From the NCBI GenBank assembly GCA_013373625.1, contig JABXHM010000060.1, positions 1 to 64,000 of the forward strand: DNA of 64,000 nt, in the 5' to 3' direction. Shown in pieces: positions 16,962 to 28,577 of the stretch. Under the pieces are notes generated by a model, which saw nothing but the letters and a program-made list of their open reading frames with translations, was not told the DNA's origin and did not search any database. Every line of letters begins with the position of its first letter. Positions within the stretch are counted from its first letter, which is position 1. The DNA comes from Alteromonadaceae bacterium (GTDB lineage: Bacteria > Pseudomonadota > Gammaproteobacteria > Enterobacterales > Alteromonadaceae). Both the position numbers and the translations under genes were made by a program.

Positions 16962-18581
16962 TTAAACTCTGAATTGCCGCGCAATGCTCTCGAGGTTTTT
17001 AGCTAAAGCGGCGAGATCGTTACTTGCCGAGGCAAGGCGCGTCGAATTATTTGATGTTTCGTCAGTTCGCGCATTGATTTCCTCAACAAAACCAACGATT
17101 TGCCGCGCCACAGCCTGTTGATCGTCGGTTGAGCTGGCAATTTGGCCGTTCATTGCACTGATACGACCGATGGTATCGGCGATAACGGTAAGACTATCAC
17201 CGGCTTTATTGGCTTCTGCCACACTGCTTTCTGCTTGTGACGTACCACTGGCCATTACTTCTACTGCTTTTTGCGCCGCATTTTGCAGCTGCTCAATGGT
17301 TTTCTGAATTTCTTCTGTGGACTGCTGGGTTCGCGATGCCAGTGTTCTCACTTCGTCGGCCACTACCGCAAACCCCCGACCCTGCTCACCTGCACGAGCT
17401 GCTTCAATAGCGGCATTAAGCGCCAGCAAATTAGTTTGTTCGGCAATACCTTTAATCACATCGAGTACTGCACCAACCTGATTTGAGTCACTTTCCAGTT
17501 GGCGTATCACAATAGAAGTCTGCTCTACATTTTTGGCCAGCGCCTGAATATTCTGCACCGTGCTATTTACCACGTTTTGACCATTACCTGAGGCAATAGA
17601 CGCTTCATCCGCCGCGCTGGCCGCTTCTGCAGCACTCTCTGCCACAGCGATCACAGAATGATTCATGTTATCAACGGCATCTTTAGCGTGAGTCGCAGCG
17701 CCTTTTTGTTGAGCGATATTCTGATTCGTTACATCGGTTAGTTGATTAAGGTTCTGAGCCAAATCCGATAACGGTAATGTGGTGTCAACAATGTCTTTCA
17801 CCACGCGCTGCAGTTTTTCCATAAAGCGATTAAAATACTTCACCAAATCGCCTACTTCGTCATGGGCGTTGGTTTGAATACGAATGGTTAAGTCGCCATC
17901 TTCCTCGGCAATATCACGCAAAGATTTAACCACCCGGGACAAATTACCAGTGATGGTTTTGGTTACCGGAACTGCCGTACCAAACAACACCAGGGTAGTC
18001 AGCCCGCCCATCACAATACCTAACCAAAACAAGAACTCCTGCGCACTGTTGTATTGTTCAAAAGCTGCTTCAAAGGTTTGCTGACGGCTACGTTTGAATT
18101 GATTGAGTTTGTCTATCGCCTCATCATATTTTTCATTCATGACTTCCAGCTGTTCACCGAGTGTGGCAAAGTCTGCGGTATTATCCAAAATAGATGATGT
18201 CAGTGGCACTGCTATGTCGTGATAACTATTGAATGCCGAGAGTATCGAGTTTACGTCATCTTTCAGCGCTGGCGCGATTTGGCTGATAGACTGTAGATCG
18301 GAGCGCACAGCATCAGCTTTTTCATTGGCAATAGTAATCGCCTCAGAGTCGCCGGTGGTGACTGACGACGCTAAGGTATCACGCACTTTTTCCATGTTAG
18401 TTAACGCTGAAGTACTTAGCTGCAATGCCGGAAAATCAATAACCTGGGCAACTTCTAACTTGCTCGCATTTTGCGACGACACAATGCTGTTTATAAGAAT
18501 AAACAGTGCAAAGCTCAGGGCGCCGATCACTGGTATAAGCAGGATCTTCTGGCCTACGGTGAGCTTCATTAAAAAGTTCAT
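16962..18581 (-). CDS. Methyl-accepting chemotaxis protein
   Basis: 539 residues from ATG 18581, preceded by GGAG; the longer frame to 18638 adds an improbable N-terminus. One membrane helix at about residues 14-33, a mostly helical periplasmic sensor of about 150 residues, a second helix near 185-205, a HAMP domain (about 205-260), and the signalling domain with the conserved hairpin tip [24 protein letters not shown] (around residues 375-400). It would report a ligand to CheA/CheW. No C-terminal CheR/CheB-binding pentapeptide is visible. The following porin and binding-protein genes lie on the same strand, suggesting a shared ligand; that link is inferred. Confidence 0.92.
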   Translation of the reverse strand: MNFLMKLTVGQKILLIPVIGALSFALFILINSIVSSQNASKLEVAQVIDFPALQLSTSALTNMEKVRDTLASSVTTGDSEAITIANEKADAVRSDLQSISQIAPALKDDVNSILSAFNSYHDIAVPLTSSILDNTADFATLGEQLEVMNEKYDEAIDKLNQFKRSRQQTFEAAFEQYNSAQEFLFWLGIVMGGLTTLVLFGTAVPVTKTITGNLSRVVKSLRDIAEEDGDLTIRIQTNAHDEVGDLVKYFNRFMEKLQRVVKDIVDTTLPLSDLAQNLNQLTDVTNQNIAQQKGAATHAKDAVDNMNHSVIAVAESAAEAASAADEASIASGNGQNVVNSTVQNIQALAKNVEQTSIVIRQLESDSNQVGAVLDVIKGIAEQTNLLALNAAIEAARAGEQGRGFAVVADEVRTLASRTQQSTEEIQKTIEQLQNAAQKAVEVMASGTSQAESSVAEANKAGDSLTVIADTIGRISAMNGQIASSTDDQQAVARQIVGFVEEINARTDETSNNSTRLASASNDLAALAKNLESIARQFRV

Positions 18582-18778
18582 TCTGTTACAGACTCCGGTA
18601 AATAAAACGATATCACGCCACGAAAAACACACTATCAAAATAGCCCAGATACCAAAGTTTGCAACTATACTTTCGAATAATTACCATTAGAAAACAATTT
18701 CTTGTAAAGCAGTGGAATCTCGATTTCACCACTACAATGGTTATAAAACGAAACTCAATTTCTAATTAAGGCTTTAAT

Positions 18779-19246
18779 ATGCGTCTATTACTTTGCTCAA
18801 TACTTTTTATTGCATTATCGGTTTCGGCAAACGATCAACATGCTGTGGATGAGGTGTTGAATGCACTGCATGCAAATGCCTCACAGGCCAACTACGATGC
18901 TTACTTTGATCTTTACAGTGAGGATGCTGTGTTTATTGGCACCGATGCAGCGGAAACCTGGGATCTACAATCTTTTAAAAATTATGCAAAACCGGTTTTC
19001 GACAGAGGGACTGGCTGGACGTATATATTGCAGGACAGACATATTTATTTCTCACCAGACGGCAAAGTGGCCTGGTTTGATGAACTTCTGGATAACGAAT
19101 CCTATGGTCTGACAAGAGGAACAGGCGTTCTTATTAAAACGGAGCAGGGTTGGAAAGTTTCGCAGTATCATCTCACCATACCCATCCCCAACGATTTAGC
19201 CAGAGATGTCGCCAAACAGATAAAATCTCATCAGGCCTTACAGTAA
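18779..19246 (+). CDS. Secreted SnoaL/NTF2-like protein
   Basis: 155 residues, ATG start, signal peptide of about 17 residues ending V-S-A-N. The rest fits the NTF2-like fold used by SnoaL/DUF4440-type proteins: a helical start (V-D-E-V-L-N-A-L-H), D-A-Y-F-D-L-Y-S-E-D-A-V-F-I-G-T-D-A and strands ending G-W-K-V-S-Q-Y-H-L-T-I-P-I-P. The pattern Y-S-E-D-A-V-F-I-G-T is typical of the family, whose members range from enzymes to ligand-binding proteins; no specific activity can be assigned. It is divergent from the chemoreceptor and convergent with the OmpA lipoprotein gene. Confidence 0.7.
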   Translation: MRLLLCSILFIALSVSANDQHAVDEVLNALHANASQANYDAYFDLYSEDAVFIGTDAAETWDLQSFKNYAKPVFDRGTGWTYILQDRHIYFSPDGKVAWFDELLDNESYGLTRGTGVLIKTEQGWKVSQYHLTIPIPNDLARDVAKQIKSHQALQ

Positions 19247-19336
19247 TGCCTGCCTGATAGTATTGAGTGAAAGTTAGTATGCAGTGATAGTGGAGAACGA
19301 TGGCCTGCCATTAAGTTAACAGGCCATTGCTAACAA

Positions 19337-19969
19337 TTATGATTTTTTAATTGGCTCGATTGAGAGTTCGACACGACGGTTTTGCTGACGGTTTTGCGCC
19401 GAAGTATTGGGTACTTTTGGCTGATATTCGCCTAAACCTACAGTGGTTATACGCTGACTGTTAACGTTATAGGTGGTTAGCAGATTTTTTACTGCATTAG
19501 CACGGCGCTCGGACAGCGCCTGGTTATAGTCCTCGGCGCCGGTATCATCAGTATGACCTTTAATCATGAGTACTGTTTTTTCGTACTCGTTGAGTACGAC
19601 CGCTACATCGTTTAGTACCGGGTTAAAGTTTGGACTTACCGCTGCGCTGTTCGTGGCAAACGTAATATCGCCGGGCATGATCAGGTGTAACGTATCGCCT
19701 TCACGAACAACATCAACGCCTGTATCTGCAAGTTCCTCGCGCAGTGCCTCTTCCTGTTTATCCATATAATTACCGATTGCACCGCCGGCAATAGCCCCTA
19801 CAACAGCGCCCCAGGCATAACGACTCTTATCGTTGTCACCGGTAGCCTTGCCAAGTAAAGCCCCTGCAACGGCGCCAATGGCAGTACCGCGCTGTGTATT
19901 GTTACTATTGGCGCACCCGGTTACCGTAATCGCCGCTGAGACCGCACAAACTAACATGAGTTTTTTCAT
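19337..19969 (-). CDS. OmpA-family lipoprotein with glycine-zipper (YiaD-like)
   Basis: 210 residues, ATG start with AGAGGA upstream. Lipoprotein signal with lipobox T-V-T-G-C (Cys 19). A glycine-zipper segment (about 29-68, G-A-V-A-G-A-L-L-G-K and A-V-V-G-A-I-A-G-G-A-I-G-N) is followed by the OmpA-like peptidoglycan-binding domain (about 95-205) with I-K-G-H-T-D-D-T-G, L-S-E-R-R-A-N-A-V and the arginine-rich N-R-Q-Q-N-R-R-V-E-L. It probably tethers the outer membrane to peptidoglycan. The arrangement equals E. coli YiaD, a multicopy suppressor of BamD defects. A stem (19300-19307 with 19320-19327) lies between its end and the convergent gene and may terminate both. Confidence 0.88.
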   Translation of the reverse strand: MKKLMLVCAVSAAITVTGCANSNNTQRGTAIGAVAGALLGKATGDNDKSRYAWGAVVGAIAGGAIGNYMDKQEEALREELADTGVDVVREGDTLHLIMPGDITFATNSAAVSPNFNPVLNDVAVVLNEYEKTVLMIKGHTDDTGAEDYNQALSERRANAVKNLLTTYNVNSQRITTVGLGEYQPKVPNTSAQNRQQNRRVELSIEPIKKS

Positions 19970-20193
19970 AACATCCTCTATTCATTTCTCTGTATAAAAC
20001 TAATTCAGCAAGTCTTGTTCCAACTCTCTGCGTACTATTACACAACGGCCTTAATGCCAGCTGAACACTCGCTATGAAAGGCAGGGAGAGGGGTAGTGGT
20101 AAATAACGAAAAATGAGAAAACGTGTGTACGTAGCAGTAACCCGGCACGTAAATGAAAAATTTACAGGCGCGGATTGTAGCTAATATGCAACG

Positions 20194-21372
20194 CTATAAG
20201 GAAATTGACTGGTTAAAAAATCGATTGATATCGAGGTTATATTCAGACGCGACAATGGATTTTTCAATGGACACCTTATTATCTTTAGACAGGTCAATGT
20301 CTTTAGGTGTGATGTAGTGATTGCCCACTTGGGTATAAATTACTTTTACCACTGGTCGCGTAGGTTGTGTTGGATTCTGTTTCATCACCATCGCAATTTT
20401 CTGATTCGATAGTGCTACCAGGGAACCCATGGGGTAAATGCCCATACACTTGATAAATTGCTGCAACAATTCTTTATCGAGCTTTGCTTCACTGTCTTGC
20501 AATAATATTTTCAATACTTTCTGACTGGGCATACCCGCCTTGTAGCAACGGTCGGCTGTCAGTGCGTCATACATATCGGTAATGGCTAGCAGGCGCCCGA
20601 AGAACGAAATTTCATCAGCACTTTTTTGCGCCGGGTAGCCTAAACCATCGAGTCGTTCGTGATGCTCACCCACCACGCGTATGAGTTGACTATCCAGCTT
20701 CATGTCAGTCAGGAAATCAACACCATAAGTAACGTGTTTTTTCATGACTTCCATTTCGTCAGCGGTCAGCTTTCCAGGTTTGTGTAGTATATGATCCGGT
20801 ACTTTTATTTTACCCAAATCATGTAACATCCCCGTATAAGCAGCCGTGGCGACTTCGTCTTCAGATAACCCTAAAAAGCGTGAGAAGTTCGCCGAAAGAA
20901 TGCCTACATTTAACGAGTGTTCCAGCAAATACGTGTCTTTTTCACGAATACGCGATAGCAACAGCAATGCATCAGGATTTCTATTCAATGAGCTTACCAG
21001 AGCGCGGGCAAATTCCTGGGGAATGCTCTCGTCAAAAGGTTTATCCTTATAAACAGAATCATACAAGTTTGCTTGTATATCTAACCCTTTTTGATACAAG
21101 CGCTCGGCACGAACAAGCTCTTCAGACAACGGCACATCAATAAGTTCGTCATTTGCCAATTCAGGCTCAACCTCTGGTGGGGCTGTTTTAAGCACAGCGT
21201 CAGTGTCGATAACCACGCGCTTTACGCCTTTGCGTTTAAGTTCATCAATAATCGCCTGACTGGTAACTCTTCCGCGTGTTTTTATATGAACTGTGCCAGC
21301 TTTTTGCTCGGCAATTTTCAACACAAACATGCCCACTTCAAGCTTATCAATACCGATTGTCATTGTTGTCAT
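20194..21372 (-). CDS. HD-GYP cyclic-di-GMP phosphodiesterase
   Basis: 392 residues; ATG 21372 (a second ATG three codons in is equally possible). An N-terminal DUF3391 domain (about 1-130) precedes the HD-GYP domain (about 145-320). Its catalytic residues are visible: E-H-S (His 152), H-D-L-G-K-I (His 184, Asp 185, Lys 188), H-H-E-R-L-D-G-L-G-Y-P (His 237/238 and the GYP triplet at 245-247). Such proteins hydrolyse cyclic-di-GMP to pGpG or GMP and promote motility or other planktonic traits. The DUF3391-HD-GYP layout is common in Alteromonadales and Vibrionales. It is followed upstream by the alkyltransferase-like gene on the same strand with 22 bp between them. Confidence 0.92.
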   Translation of the reverse strand: MTTMTIGIDKLEVGMFVLKIAEQKAGTVHIKTRGRVTSQAIIDELKRKGVKRVVIDTDAVLKTAPPEVEPELANDELIDVPLSEELVRAERLYQKGLDIQANLYDSVYKDKPFDESIPQEFARALVSSLNRNPDALLLLSRIREKDTYLLEHSLNVGILSANFSRFLGLSEDEVATAAYTGMLHDLGKIKVPDHILHKPGKLTADEMEVMKKHVTYGVDFLTDMKLDSQLIRVVGEHHERLDGLGYPAQKSADEISFFGRLLAITDMYDALTADRCYKAGMPSQKVLKILLQDSEAKLDKELLQQFIKCMGIYPMGSLVALSNQKIAMVMKQNPTQPTRPVVKVIYTQVGNHYITPKDIDLSKDNKVSIEKSIVASEYNLDINRFFNQSISL

Positions 21373-21394
21373 AATACGCTGCTTCGCTTATCAA

Positions 21395-21748
21395 TTAATA
21401 CGGTATGTCATGTAACAGTGCAGCAAGGTCTGGCTGCCAGCCATACTTACCGATACTCACCCGGTTATTGCTTACTGTAATACCTTCGGCATGTAATAAT
21501 GTTTGCTGTGAACGCGCAGTATCACTGTGTTCAGGGAATGCCAGCTTACCATCACTGCGAACAATTCGATGCCAGGGCAGGCTCACAGATGAAGGCGTAT
21601 TACGTAAACAATAGCCAACATATCGGGCCCGGCCAGGCAAACCGGCTAAATCTGCAACCTGACCATAACTCGCTACTTTTCCTTTTGGCACTAAACTTAC
21701 GGTGTGCCTTATTCTCTCTACTGCGGTACGCTTAACAAAACGTGTCAT
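21395..21748 (-). CDS. Alkyltransferase-like protein (ATL, MGMT family without the Cys)
   Basis: 117 residues from ATG 21748; a GTG at 21775 would add nine residues. It has the DNA-binding fold of O6-alkylguanine transferases (P-K-G-K-V-A-S-Y-G-Q-V-A, G-R-A-R-Y-V-G-Y-C-L-R-N) but the active-site P-C-H-R is replaced by P-W-H-R (Trp 59). That substitution defines ATL proteins, which bind alkylated guanine without removing the alkyl group and hand the lesion to nucleotide excision repair. E. coli YbaZ is the homologue type. It lies upstream of the HD-GYP gene on the same strand and is divergent from the DTW gene with 15 bp between the two start codons. Confidence 0.9.
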   Translation of the reverse strand: MTRFVKRTAVERIRHTVSLVPKGKVASYGQVADLAGLPGRARYVGYCLRNTPSSVSLPWHRIVRSDGKLAFPEHSDTARSQQTLLHAEGITVSNNRVSIGKYGWQPDLAALLHDIPY

Positions 21749-21763
21749 AAAAGTGTATTTACC

Positions 21764-22351
21764 ATGCGCCAACACTGCTCAGACTGTGGCTACCCGTTAA
21801 AAACATGCCTTTGCCAACATATCATTTCTTTAAATAATCAAACAGAAATAATTATACTGCAACACCCCAGGGAGGCATCACATGCTAAAAATACAGTACG
21901 GCTACTTGCTGGTAGTTTAGCTAAAATAGAAATTTGTGTCGGTAAATCTGCTATAGACTTTAGTTCATTGCGGGAATATCTGCGTTCACAGCCGCTCAAT
22001 ACCGTTGTGATTTACCCGTCACCGAGCAGCGAAGACATCACTCAAGTTGCGCTGCACAAGCCTAAGGTTGAACGGGCTATTTTTATTGATGGCAGTTGGA
22101 AACAGGCTTACGGAATTTGGCAAAACAACCAATGGCTCAATCATTTTCCTTTTTATAAACTCGCGCTGACCAATGCAGGGCAATATGATATCAGGAAGTC
22201 AAAACTAGATATCAGCCTATCTACCCTTGAAGCGGTTGCGTATAGCTTAAACACCTTTGAACAACTCGATCCCCAACCTCTGCTGAATTTGTTAAATATT
22301 TTCACTCAGCGTTGGCTAGGCTTTGTTCAGCGTAATCAAGATGGTAAGTAA
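21764..22351 (+). CDS. DTW-domain protein, probable tRNA aminocarboxypropyltransferase
   Basis: 195 residues from ATG 21764; the longer frame to 21704 runs into the divergent ATL gene. The N-terminus carries the zinc-binding cysteines C-x2-C-x6-C-x-C (Cys 5, 8, 15, 17) and the core has I-F-I-D-G-S-W-K-Q-A, the motif (usually D-G-T-W) that names the DTW family. E. coli TapT of this family makes acp3U at position 47 of tRNA using S-adenosylmethionine; the same role is likely here. The protein is somewhat shorter than TapT, so I give no symbol. It has an extremely short intergenic distance to the ATL gene, so its promoter must lie inside that gene or overlap its start. Confidence 0.8.
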   Translation: MRQHCSDCGYPLKTCLCQHIISLNNQTEIIILQHPREASHAKNTVRLLAGSLAKIEICVGKSAIDFSSLREYLRSQPLNTVVIYPSPSSEDITQVALHKPKVERAIFIDGSWKQAYGIWQNNQWLNHFPFYKLALTNAGQYDIRKSKLDISLSTLEAVAYSLNTFEQLDPQPLLNLLNIFTQRWLGFVQRNQDGK

Positions 22352-22395
22352 TTGGCCTTTCATTACCACTAAGATGCGTTTGTCTGTATGTAACT

Positions 22396-23349
22396 TCAGG
22401 CAATCATCCAGTTTAGTACTAAACAAATGGCCGGTATCCCCAGGGTTAATAGTAATATTTGCAAGTTTGTTAAGGCATCACCAGGCCAGAATTGTGTCTG
22501 TTTTAAATCATCTACAAGCTGATTAAGACGGTTCATCTGTTGTGAATTACGACTAAAAGTGTGGTCGCTTTGCCTGGCTATTATGTGCTCACTGATGCAA
22601 AGCTCTAACTCGCGGATATGGTTGCGACATTGCTTTTTAATCAGCAGTATCATTTTAAAAACTGGCAAAAACAATAATATTGCTAGGGCCGCTAACACCA
22701 CAAAAAAGATTACTGTATCTATAATAGGTATGGATTTACCTAACCAGAATACTGGAAACAAAGCGAACATAATCAAACACCATACAATGTTATTCACGCC
22801 CAGATCGCAAATCAGTTTGCTGTGACAGATAGAGTCGACACCATTGATATTTGGCAATAGCAAGTGTCGGTACAAATAGCGGGGTAAGGATGCTGATTGC
22901 ATAATAAACAAAAAAATCAAGAACCAGAAAGGTACAGCGATGATATTAAGCACCAGCACAGACAGAGGGTGATTAAACGCAAGTAGATCTTCGGTTATCA
23001 GGTAAATTAAAGTCACTAAGATTGCTAACGCCAACGCCAGTACTATGTGCCTTATCAGCTTTCGCTCGAGTACATTAATGTGGCGCTTGAACTCATTTAC
23101 CTGATGTATCTTAATCAAAAACTCGGCGATGCTGTTGGCGGCGCGCCTGTGCATTATTCTCAATGTAACCCACAAATAACCGATAACCACTGGCATTCCC
23201 AATGCCGCATTGAAATCGCGTTGGGACCGTTCACTAGTGATATTTCGGTAATCAAGGGCACCTGTTGCGTAGTTAACGACAAAACACGTAAGCACAAATA
23301 ACAGCGGCAGGATCCACAGGTGCAGCACAGTACTCTTTTTCTTATTCAT
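22396..23349 (-). CDS. Multi-pass membrane protein, unknown function
   Basis: 317 residues from ATG 23349; a TTG at 23361 would add four. I do not recognise the family. Hydrophobic segments occur near residues 12-30, 50-65, 100-122, 128-155, 195-212, 215-245 and at the C-terminus (about 295-317), making six or seven membrane passes. A charged helical stretch (about 66-98, R-R-A-A-N-S-I-A-E-F) and a second (about 246-290, R-N-H-I-R-E-L-E-L-C) are probably cytoplasmic. No enzyme motif is visible. It is convergent with the DTW gene (44 bp) and probably monocistronic. Confidence 0.5.
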   Translation of the reverse strand: MNKKKSTVLHLWILPLLFVLTCFVVNYATGALDYRNITSERSQRDFNAALGMPVVIGYLWVTLRIMHRRAANSIAEFLIKIHQVNEFKRHINVLERKLIRHIVLALALAILVTLIYLITEDLLAFNHPLSVLVLNIIAVPFWFLIFLFIMQSASLPRYLYRHLLLPNINGVDSICHSKLICDLGVNNIVWCLIMFALFPVFWLGKSIPIIDTVIFFVVLAALAILLFLPVFKMILLIKKQCRNHIRELELCISEHIIARQSDHTFSRNSQQMNRLNQLVDDLKQTQFWPGDALTNLQILLLTLGIPAICLVLNWMIA

Positions 23350-23432
23350 GCTTGATAACAACCAGTGCGCTCAGCTATTTATCGTGGTTATGTTTATAAC
23401 CGCTATACTAGCGAAAGCACATCAATTTAGCA

Positions 23433-23786
23433 TTAACGATCACTCCAGATAGCAAACTCATTACCACTGGGTTCACAAAAATGAAATCGCCGTCCTCCGG
23501 GGAAGTCAAAAATAGGTTTTATGACTCTGCCACCATGTCTTTCTACATTGGCGACCATAGCTTCCAGTGATGGCGTGTAAAACACCAGTAACACCGCGCC
23601 GTTTTCTGTCAGTGATGCCTTATCTGATCGGTAAAATCCGCCGGTAATGCCTTGGTCCTTAAATTCGCAATAGTCAGGGCCATAGTCTGTAAATGACCAA
23701 CCGAATACGTCAGCAAAAAATGCCTTTGAGCGGGGAATATCACAGCAGGGTAGTTCTACATAGTTAATTAATGTTGAATCAGTCAT
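23433..23786 (-). CDS. Glyoxalase/VOC-superfamily protein
   Basis: 117 residues, ATG start. The sequence has the paired beta-alpha-beta-beta-beta modules of the vicinal oxygen chelate fold: N-Y-V-E-L-P-C-C-D-I-P-R-S-K-A-F-F-A-D-V-F-G-W-S-F at the start and V-I-K-P-I-F-D-F-P-G-G-R-R-F-H-F-C-E-P-S-G-N-E-F-A-I-W-S at the end. Glu 11 and the C-terminal Glu of E-F-A-I-W could be metal ligands. This short type is widespread and mostly uncharacterised; glyoxalase I activity should not be assumed. The 412-bp gap 23787-24198 that follows holds the atp operon terminator and nothing else I can support. Confidence 0.8.
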   Translation of the reverse strand: MTDSTLINYVELPCCDIPRSKAFFADVFGWSFTDYGPDYCEFKDQGITGGFYRSDKASLTENGAVLLVFYTPSLEAMVANVERHGGRVIKPIFDFPGGRRFHFCEPSGNEFAIWSDR

Positions 23787-24152
23787 CGTTGTTGCCCCTT
23801 AAATAGCGCTAATGCTTTCGCTGTGGCTAAGGCCGTTGACCTTAGATACGAAGTGTTCAATGCAAAACTATAACATGGCATTGGAATAACAATAAGAGTG
23901 CGCTGAGCAAGCGTAGAGCTCATATATATTTATCATACCTTAACGGCTGGCAGTAAATATCCACCTCATTTTAACTTGTATATATGAGCGCAATAAACAT
24001 TGGGTTTGTTCCGATAAATAATAAGTAGACAATTGAATAGTATTATTCAGCGCTGACAGAGTCGAAATTGTGGCAGGCTATACTTAATTGAAGGGTCTGA
24101 TTGAGTAGCTCATGTAACTGGCGTATAGCGAGTTTCGGCAGTACATCAGAGA

Positions 24153-24176
24153 CAAAAAACCCGGGCTAACCCGGGT
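24153..24176 (-). terminator. Terminator of the atp operon
   Basis: ACCCGGG (24159-24165) pairs with CCCGGGT (24170-24176) around a CTAA loop; on the minus strand a run of six T follows. It is 22 bp after the atpC stop. Confidence 0.8.
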
Positions 24177-24198
24177 CTTTACCAATGCATTTCGCAAT

Positions 24199-24612
24199 TT
24201 ACTTACGCAGTTTTTGAATTAAGCGTAGTTGTGCAATTGCTTCAGCTAACTCAATTGCAGCTTCTGCATAATCAAAATCAGCGCCTGGATTGGCGATGTG
24301 CTCTTCAGCACGTCGTTTAGCTTCTTCAGCAGCTTGTGCATCCAAGTCTTCTGCTCTTACAGCGGAGTCCGCCAGAACAGTTACGCTGCCAGGCTGTACT
24401 TCCAGTACACCACCAGCAACATAAATAACTTCTTCTTCACCATGCTGTTTTACCAAACGCACCATGCCAGGTTTAATTGGAGTGATGAGAGGCGCGTGAC
24501 CCGGGTAAATACCCAATTCACCTTCGCTTCCTGTCACCTGCAAAGTTTCAACGAGACCAGAAAAGATTTGCTCTTCTGCGCTTACTACATCCAGATGAAC
24601 TGTCATTGCCAT
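24199..24612 (-). CDS. atpC: ATP synthase F1 subunit epsilon
   Basis: 137 residues from ATG 24612, which has AGGAGG at the right distance; the upstream part of the frame is spurious. The start [14 protein letters not shown] closely follows E. coli AtpC, with [15 protein letters not shown] near 35-49 and the C-terminal helical hairpin rich in Ala, Glu and Arg. Epsilon sits in the central stalk, couples rotation to the c-ring and inhibits ATP hydrolysis. Last gene of the atpIBEFHAGDC operon. Confidence 0.97.
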   Translation of the reverse strand: MAMTVHLDVVSAEEQIFSGLVETLQVTGSEGELGIYPGHAPLITPIKPGMVRLVKQHGEEEVIYVAGGVLEVQPGSVTVLADSAVRAEDLDAQAAEEAKRRAEEHIANPGADFDYAEAAIELAEAIAQLRLIQKLRK

Positions 24613-24686
24613 AATAACCTCCTGATAGGTCCGTAAGGCCTTATTAATCGCTAGCCGGCAATACAATTAAAGCCGGCTACTCATAA

Positions 24687-26081
<1,395 letters not shown>

Positions 26082-26105
26082 TCATTAACTTTTATAAACC
26101 TTTGC

Positions 26106-26966
26106 CTACACCGCTGCGGCACCACCAACAATCTCACTGATTTCTTGTGTGATTGCGGCCTGACGCGCTTTGTTGTATACCAATTGCAAATCATCAATCA
26201 GGTTACCGGCGTTATCGGTTGCGGCTTTCATCGCAACCATTCGGGCAGCTTGCTCCGACGCGGCATTTTCTACTACACCCTGATATACCTGAGATTCAAT
26301 ATAACGAACCATTAATGCTTCCAAAATTGGTTTTGGATCCGGTTCGTAAATATAATCCCAGCGATGCTTTAATGTTTCGTCTTCTGACTTTGGCAAAGGC
26401 AGTAATTGATTGCTTACAGGCTGTTGCGTCATAGTGTTTATGAAGTCGTTGTAAACCAGGAAAATTTTATCCAGTTTACCTTCGTCAAATGCTTTAAGCA
26501 TTACACGCACGACGCCCACTATGTCACTCACTTTCGGTGCATCACCTAACCCGGACTCAGCAGCAAGCAAATTGCCACCAAACCGGTTAAAGAACGCACA
26601 CGCCTTTGAACCTAGCGCTGCAAAGTCCACTTCGACATCTTTGGCACGCCAGGCTTTTATTTGCTGGGTGACCAATTTAAACTCGTTGGTGTTCAAGCCA
26701 CCACACAAGCCACGGTCGGTGGAAATCACAATGTAACCAACCCGTTTTACTTCACGCTCTTCCAAATATGGATGGCGATATTCCAGGTTACCGTTAGCAA
26801 TGTGACCAATCACTTTAAGCATGTTTTGTGCGTACGGACGACCAGTAGTCATACGTTCCTGCGCCTTTTTCATTTTCGACGCAGCAACCATTTCCATCGC
26901 ACTGGTAATTTTTTGAGTATTTTTAATACTCCCAATCTTACCTTTTATTTCTTTACCGCTGGCCAT
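26106..26966 (-). CDS. atpG: ATP synthase F1 subunit gamma
   Basis: 286 residues, ATG start. N-terminal helix [31 protein letters not shown] and C-terminal helix with [19 protein letters not shown] form the rotating coiled coil; the G-L-C-G-G-L-N motif near residue 88-94 is also conserved. It is the central shaft of the enzyme. Fits the family length. Confidence 0.98.
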   Translation of the reverse strand: MASGKEIKGKIGSIKNTQKITSAMEMVAASKMKKAQERMTTGRPYAQNMLKVIGHIANGNLEYRHPYLEEREVKRVGYIVISTDRGLCGGLNTNEFKLVTQQIKAWRAKDVEVDFAALGSKACAFFNRFGGNLLAAESGLGDAPKVSDIVGVVRVMLKAFDEGKLDKIFLVYNDFINTMTQQPVSNQLLPLPKSEDETLKHRWDYIYEPDPKPILEALMVRYIESQVYQGVVENAASEQAARMVAMKAATDNAGNLIDDLQLVYNKARQAAITQEISEIVGGAAAV

Positions 26967-27022
26967 GACTATCTCTCCGATTACTCAACGTTGCGCTGGT
27001 GGTTTTCACCACCAGCCATTGA

Positions 27023-28564
27023 TTACCAAGTTTGTGTCGCTTTAAATTTAGTTAAAGCTTCACTCAACTGAGACTCAATGTCATTGTTGTAGTTACCTGT
27101 TTCATTGATAGTATTCATCAGCTCAGCGTGTTCGCTGTTCATGTATGAATGCAGGGCCGCTTCAAAGTCGAGGATCTTGTTCAGTTCCACGTCTTTCAGG
27201 AAGCCTTTTTCTACCGCAAACAGGGAAACACCCGTATCGGCCACAGACAGTGGCGAATACTGTTTCTGTTTCATTAGTTCGGTAACGCGCTCACCGTGCT
27301 CAAGCTGGGCACGTGTTGCTTCGTCAAGGTCAGAAGCAAACTGCGAGAACGCCGCCAGTTCACGGTACTGAGCCAGTGCTAAACGGATACCACCGCCCAA
27401 CTTCTTAACGATTTTGGTTTGCGCTGCACCACCAACACGCGATACCGAGATACCAGCGTTAACCGCAGGACGGATACCGGCATTAAACAAGTCAGTTTCT
27501 AAGAAGATCTGACCATCAGTAATCGAGATTACGTTGGTAGGTACGAAAGCAGAAACGTCACCCGCTTGCGTTTCGATAATAGGCAGAGCTGTTAACGAGC
27601 CAGTTTTGCCCTTCACTTCGCCATTGGTAAAACGCTCAACATACTGCTCGTTAACACGCGCAGCACGCTCAAGTAGGCGTGAGTGAAGATAGAAAACGTC
27701 ACCCGGGTAAGCTTCACGACCTGGTGGACGCTTAAGCAGCAATGAAATTTGACGATAAGCAACAGCTTGCTTCGACAAATCATCATATACGATCAGCGCA
27801 TCTTCACCGCGGTCGCGGAAAAACTCACCCATAGTACAACCAGAGTAAGGCGCTAAGTACTGTAATGCTGCTGACTCAGAAGCCGATGCAGCAACAACAA
27901 TAGTGTGAGCCATTGCACCGTGCTCTTCGAGCTTACGTACTACGTTAGCAATGGTAGAGGCTTTTTGACCTACCGCTACATAGACACACTTAACACCGGT
28001 GTTTTTCTGGTTAATGATGGCATCAACAGCCATCGCGGTTTTACCCGTCTGACGGTCACCGATGAGTAGCTCACGCTGACCACGACCGATTGGAATCATC
28101 GCGTCAACTGATTTGTAACCAGTTTGTACTGGCTGATCAACTGACTGACGCTCGATTACGCCCGGTGCAATTTTCTCAACCGGTTCGAAACCTTCCGCGT
28201 CAATAGACCCTTTACCATCAATCGGTGCACCCAGGGTGTTAACAACACGGCCTAACAGTGCACGACCTACCGGTACTTCTAAAATACGGCCGGTAGACTG
28301 GACTTTTTGTCCTTCTTGCAGGTCCGAGTAAGGACCCATTACTACTGCACCTACAGAGTCTCTCTCCAGGTTCAGTGCGATCGCATAGCGACCGCCAGGA
28401 AGCTCAACCATTTCACCCTGCATGACATCGGCCAGGCCGTGTATGCGGATGATACCGTCAGTTACTGCGACGATAGTACCTTCGTTGCGTGCTTCACTGG
28501 TTACATCAAACTGTTCAATTCTTTTCTTGATCAGTTCTGCAATTTCAGTGGAATTAAGTTGCAT
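27023..28564 (-). CDS. atpA: ATP synthase F1 subunit alpha
   Basis: 513 residues, the same length as E. coli AtpA and starting [16 protein letters not shown]. Walker A G-D-R-Q-T-G-K-T at 169-176 and the conserved S-V-x-x-P/[21 protein letters not shown] segment before it are intact. Alpha carries the non-catalytic nucleotide sites and the arginine finger. It follows atpH by 13 bp. Confidence 0.99.
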   Translation of the reverse strand: MQLNSTEIAELIKKRIEQFDVTSEARNEGTIVAVTDGIIRIHGLADVMQGEMVELPGGRYAIALNLERDSVGAVVMGPYSDLQEGQKVQSTGRILEVPVGRALLGRVVNTLGAPIDGKGSIDAEGFEPVEKIAPGVIERQSVDQPVQTGYKSVDAMIPIGRGQRELLIGDRQTGKTAMAVDAIINQKNTGVKCVYVAVGQKASTIANVVRKLEEHGAMAHTIVVAASASESAALQYLAPYSGCTMGEFFRDRGEDALIVYDDLSKQAVAYRQISLLLKRPPGREAYPGDVFYLHSRLLERAARVNEQYVERFTNGEVKGKTGSLTALPIIETQAGDVSAFVPTNVISITDGQIFLETDLFNAGIRPAVNAGISVSRVGGAAQTKIVKKLGGGIRLALAQYRELAAFSQFASDLDEATRAQLEHGERVTELMKQKQYSPLSVADTGVSLFAVEKGFLKDVELNKILDFEAALHSYMNSEHAELMNTINETGNYNNDIESQLSEALTKFKATQTW

Positions 28565-28577
28565 GCTCTTATCCCCG

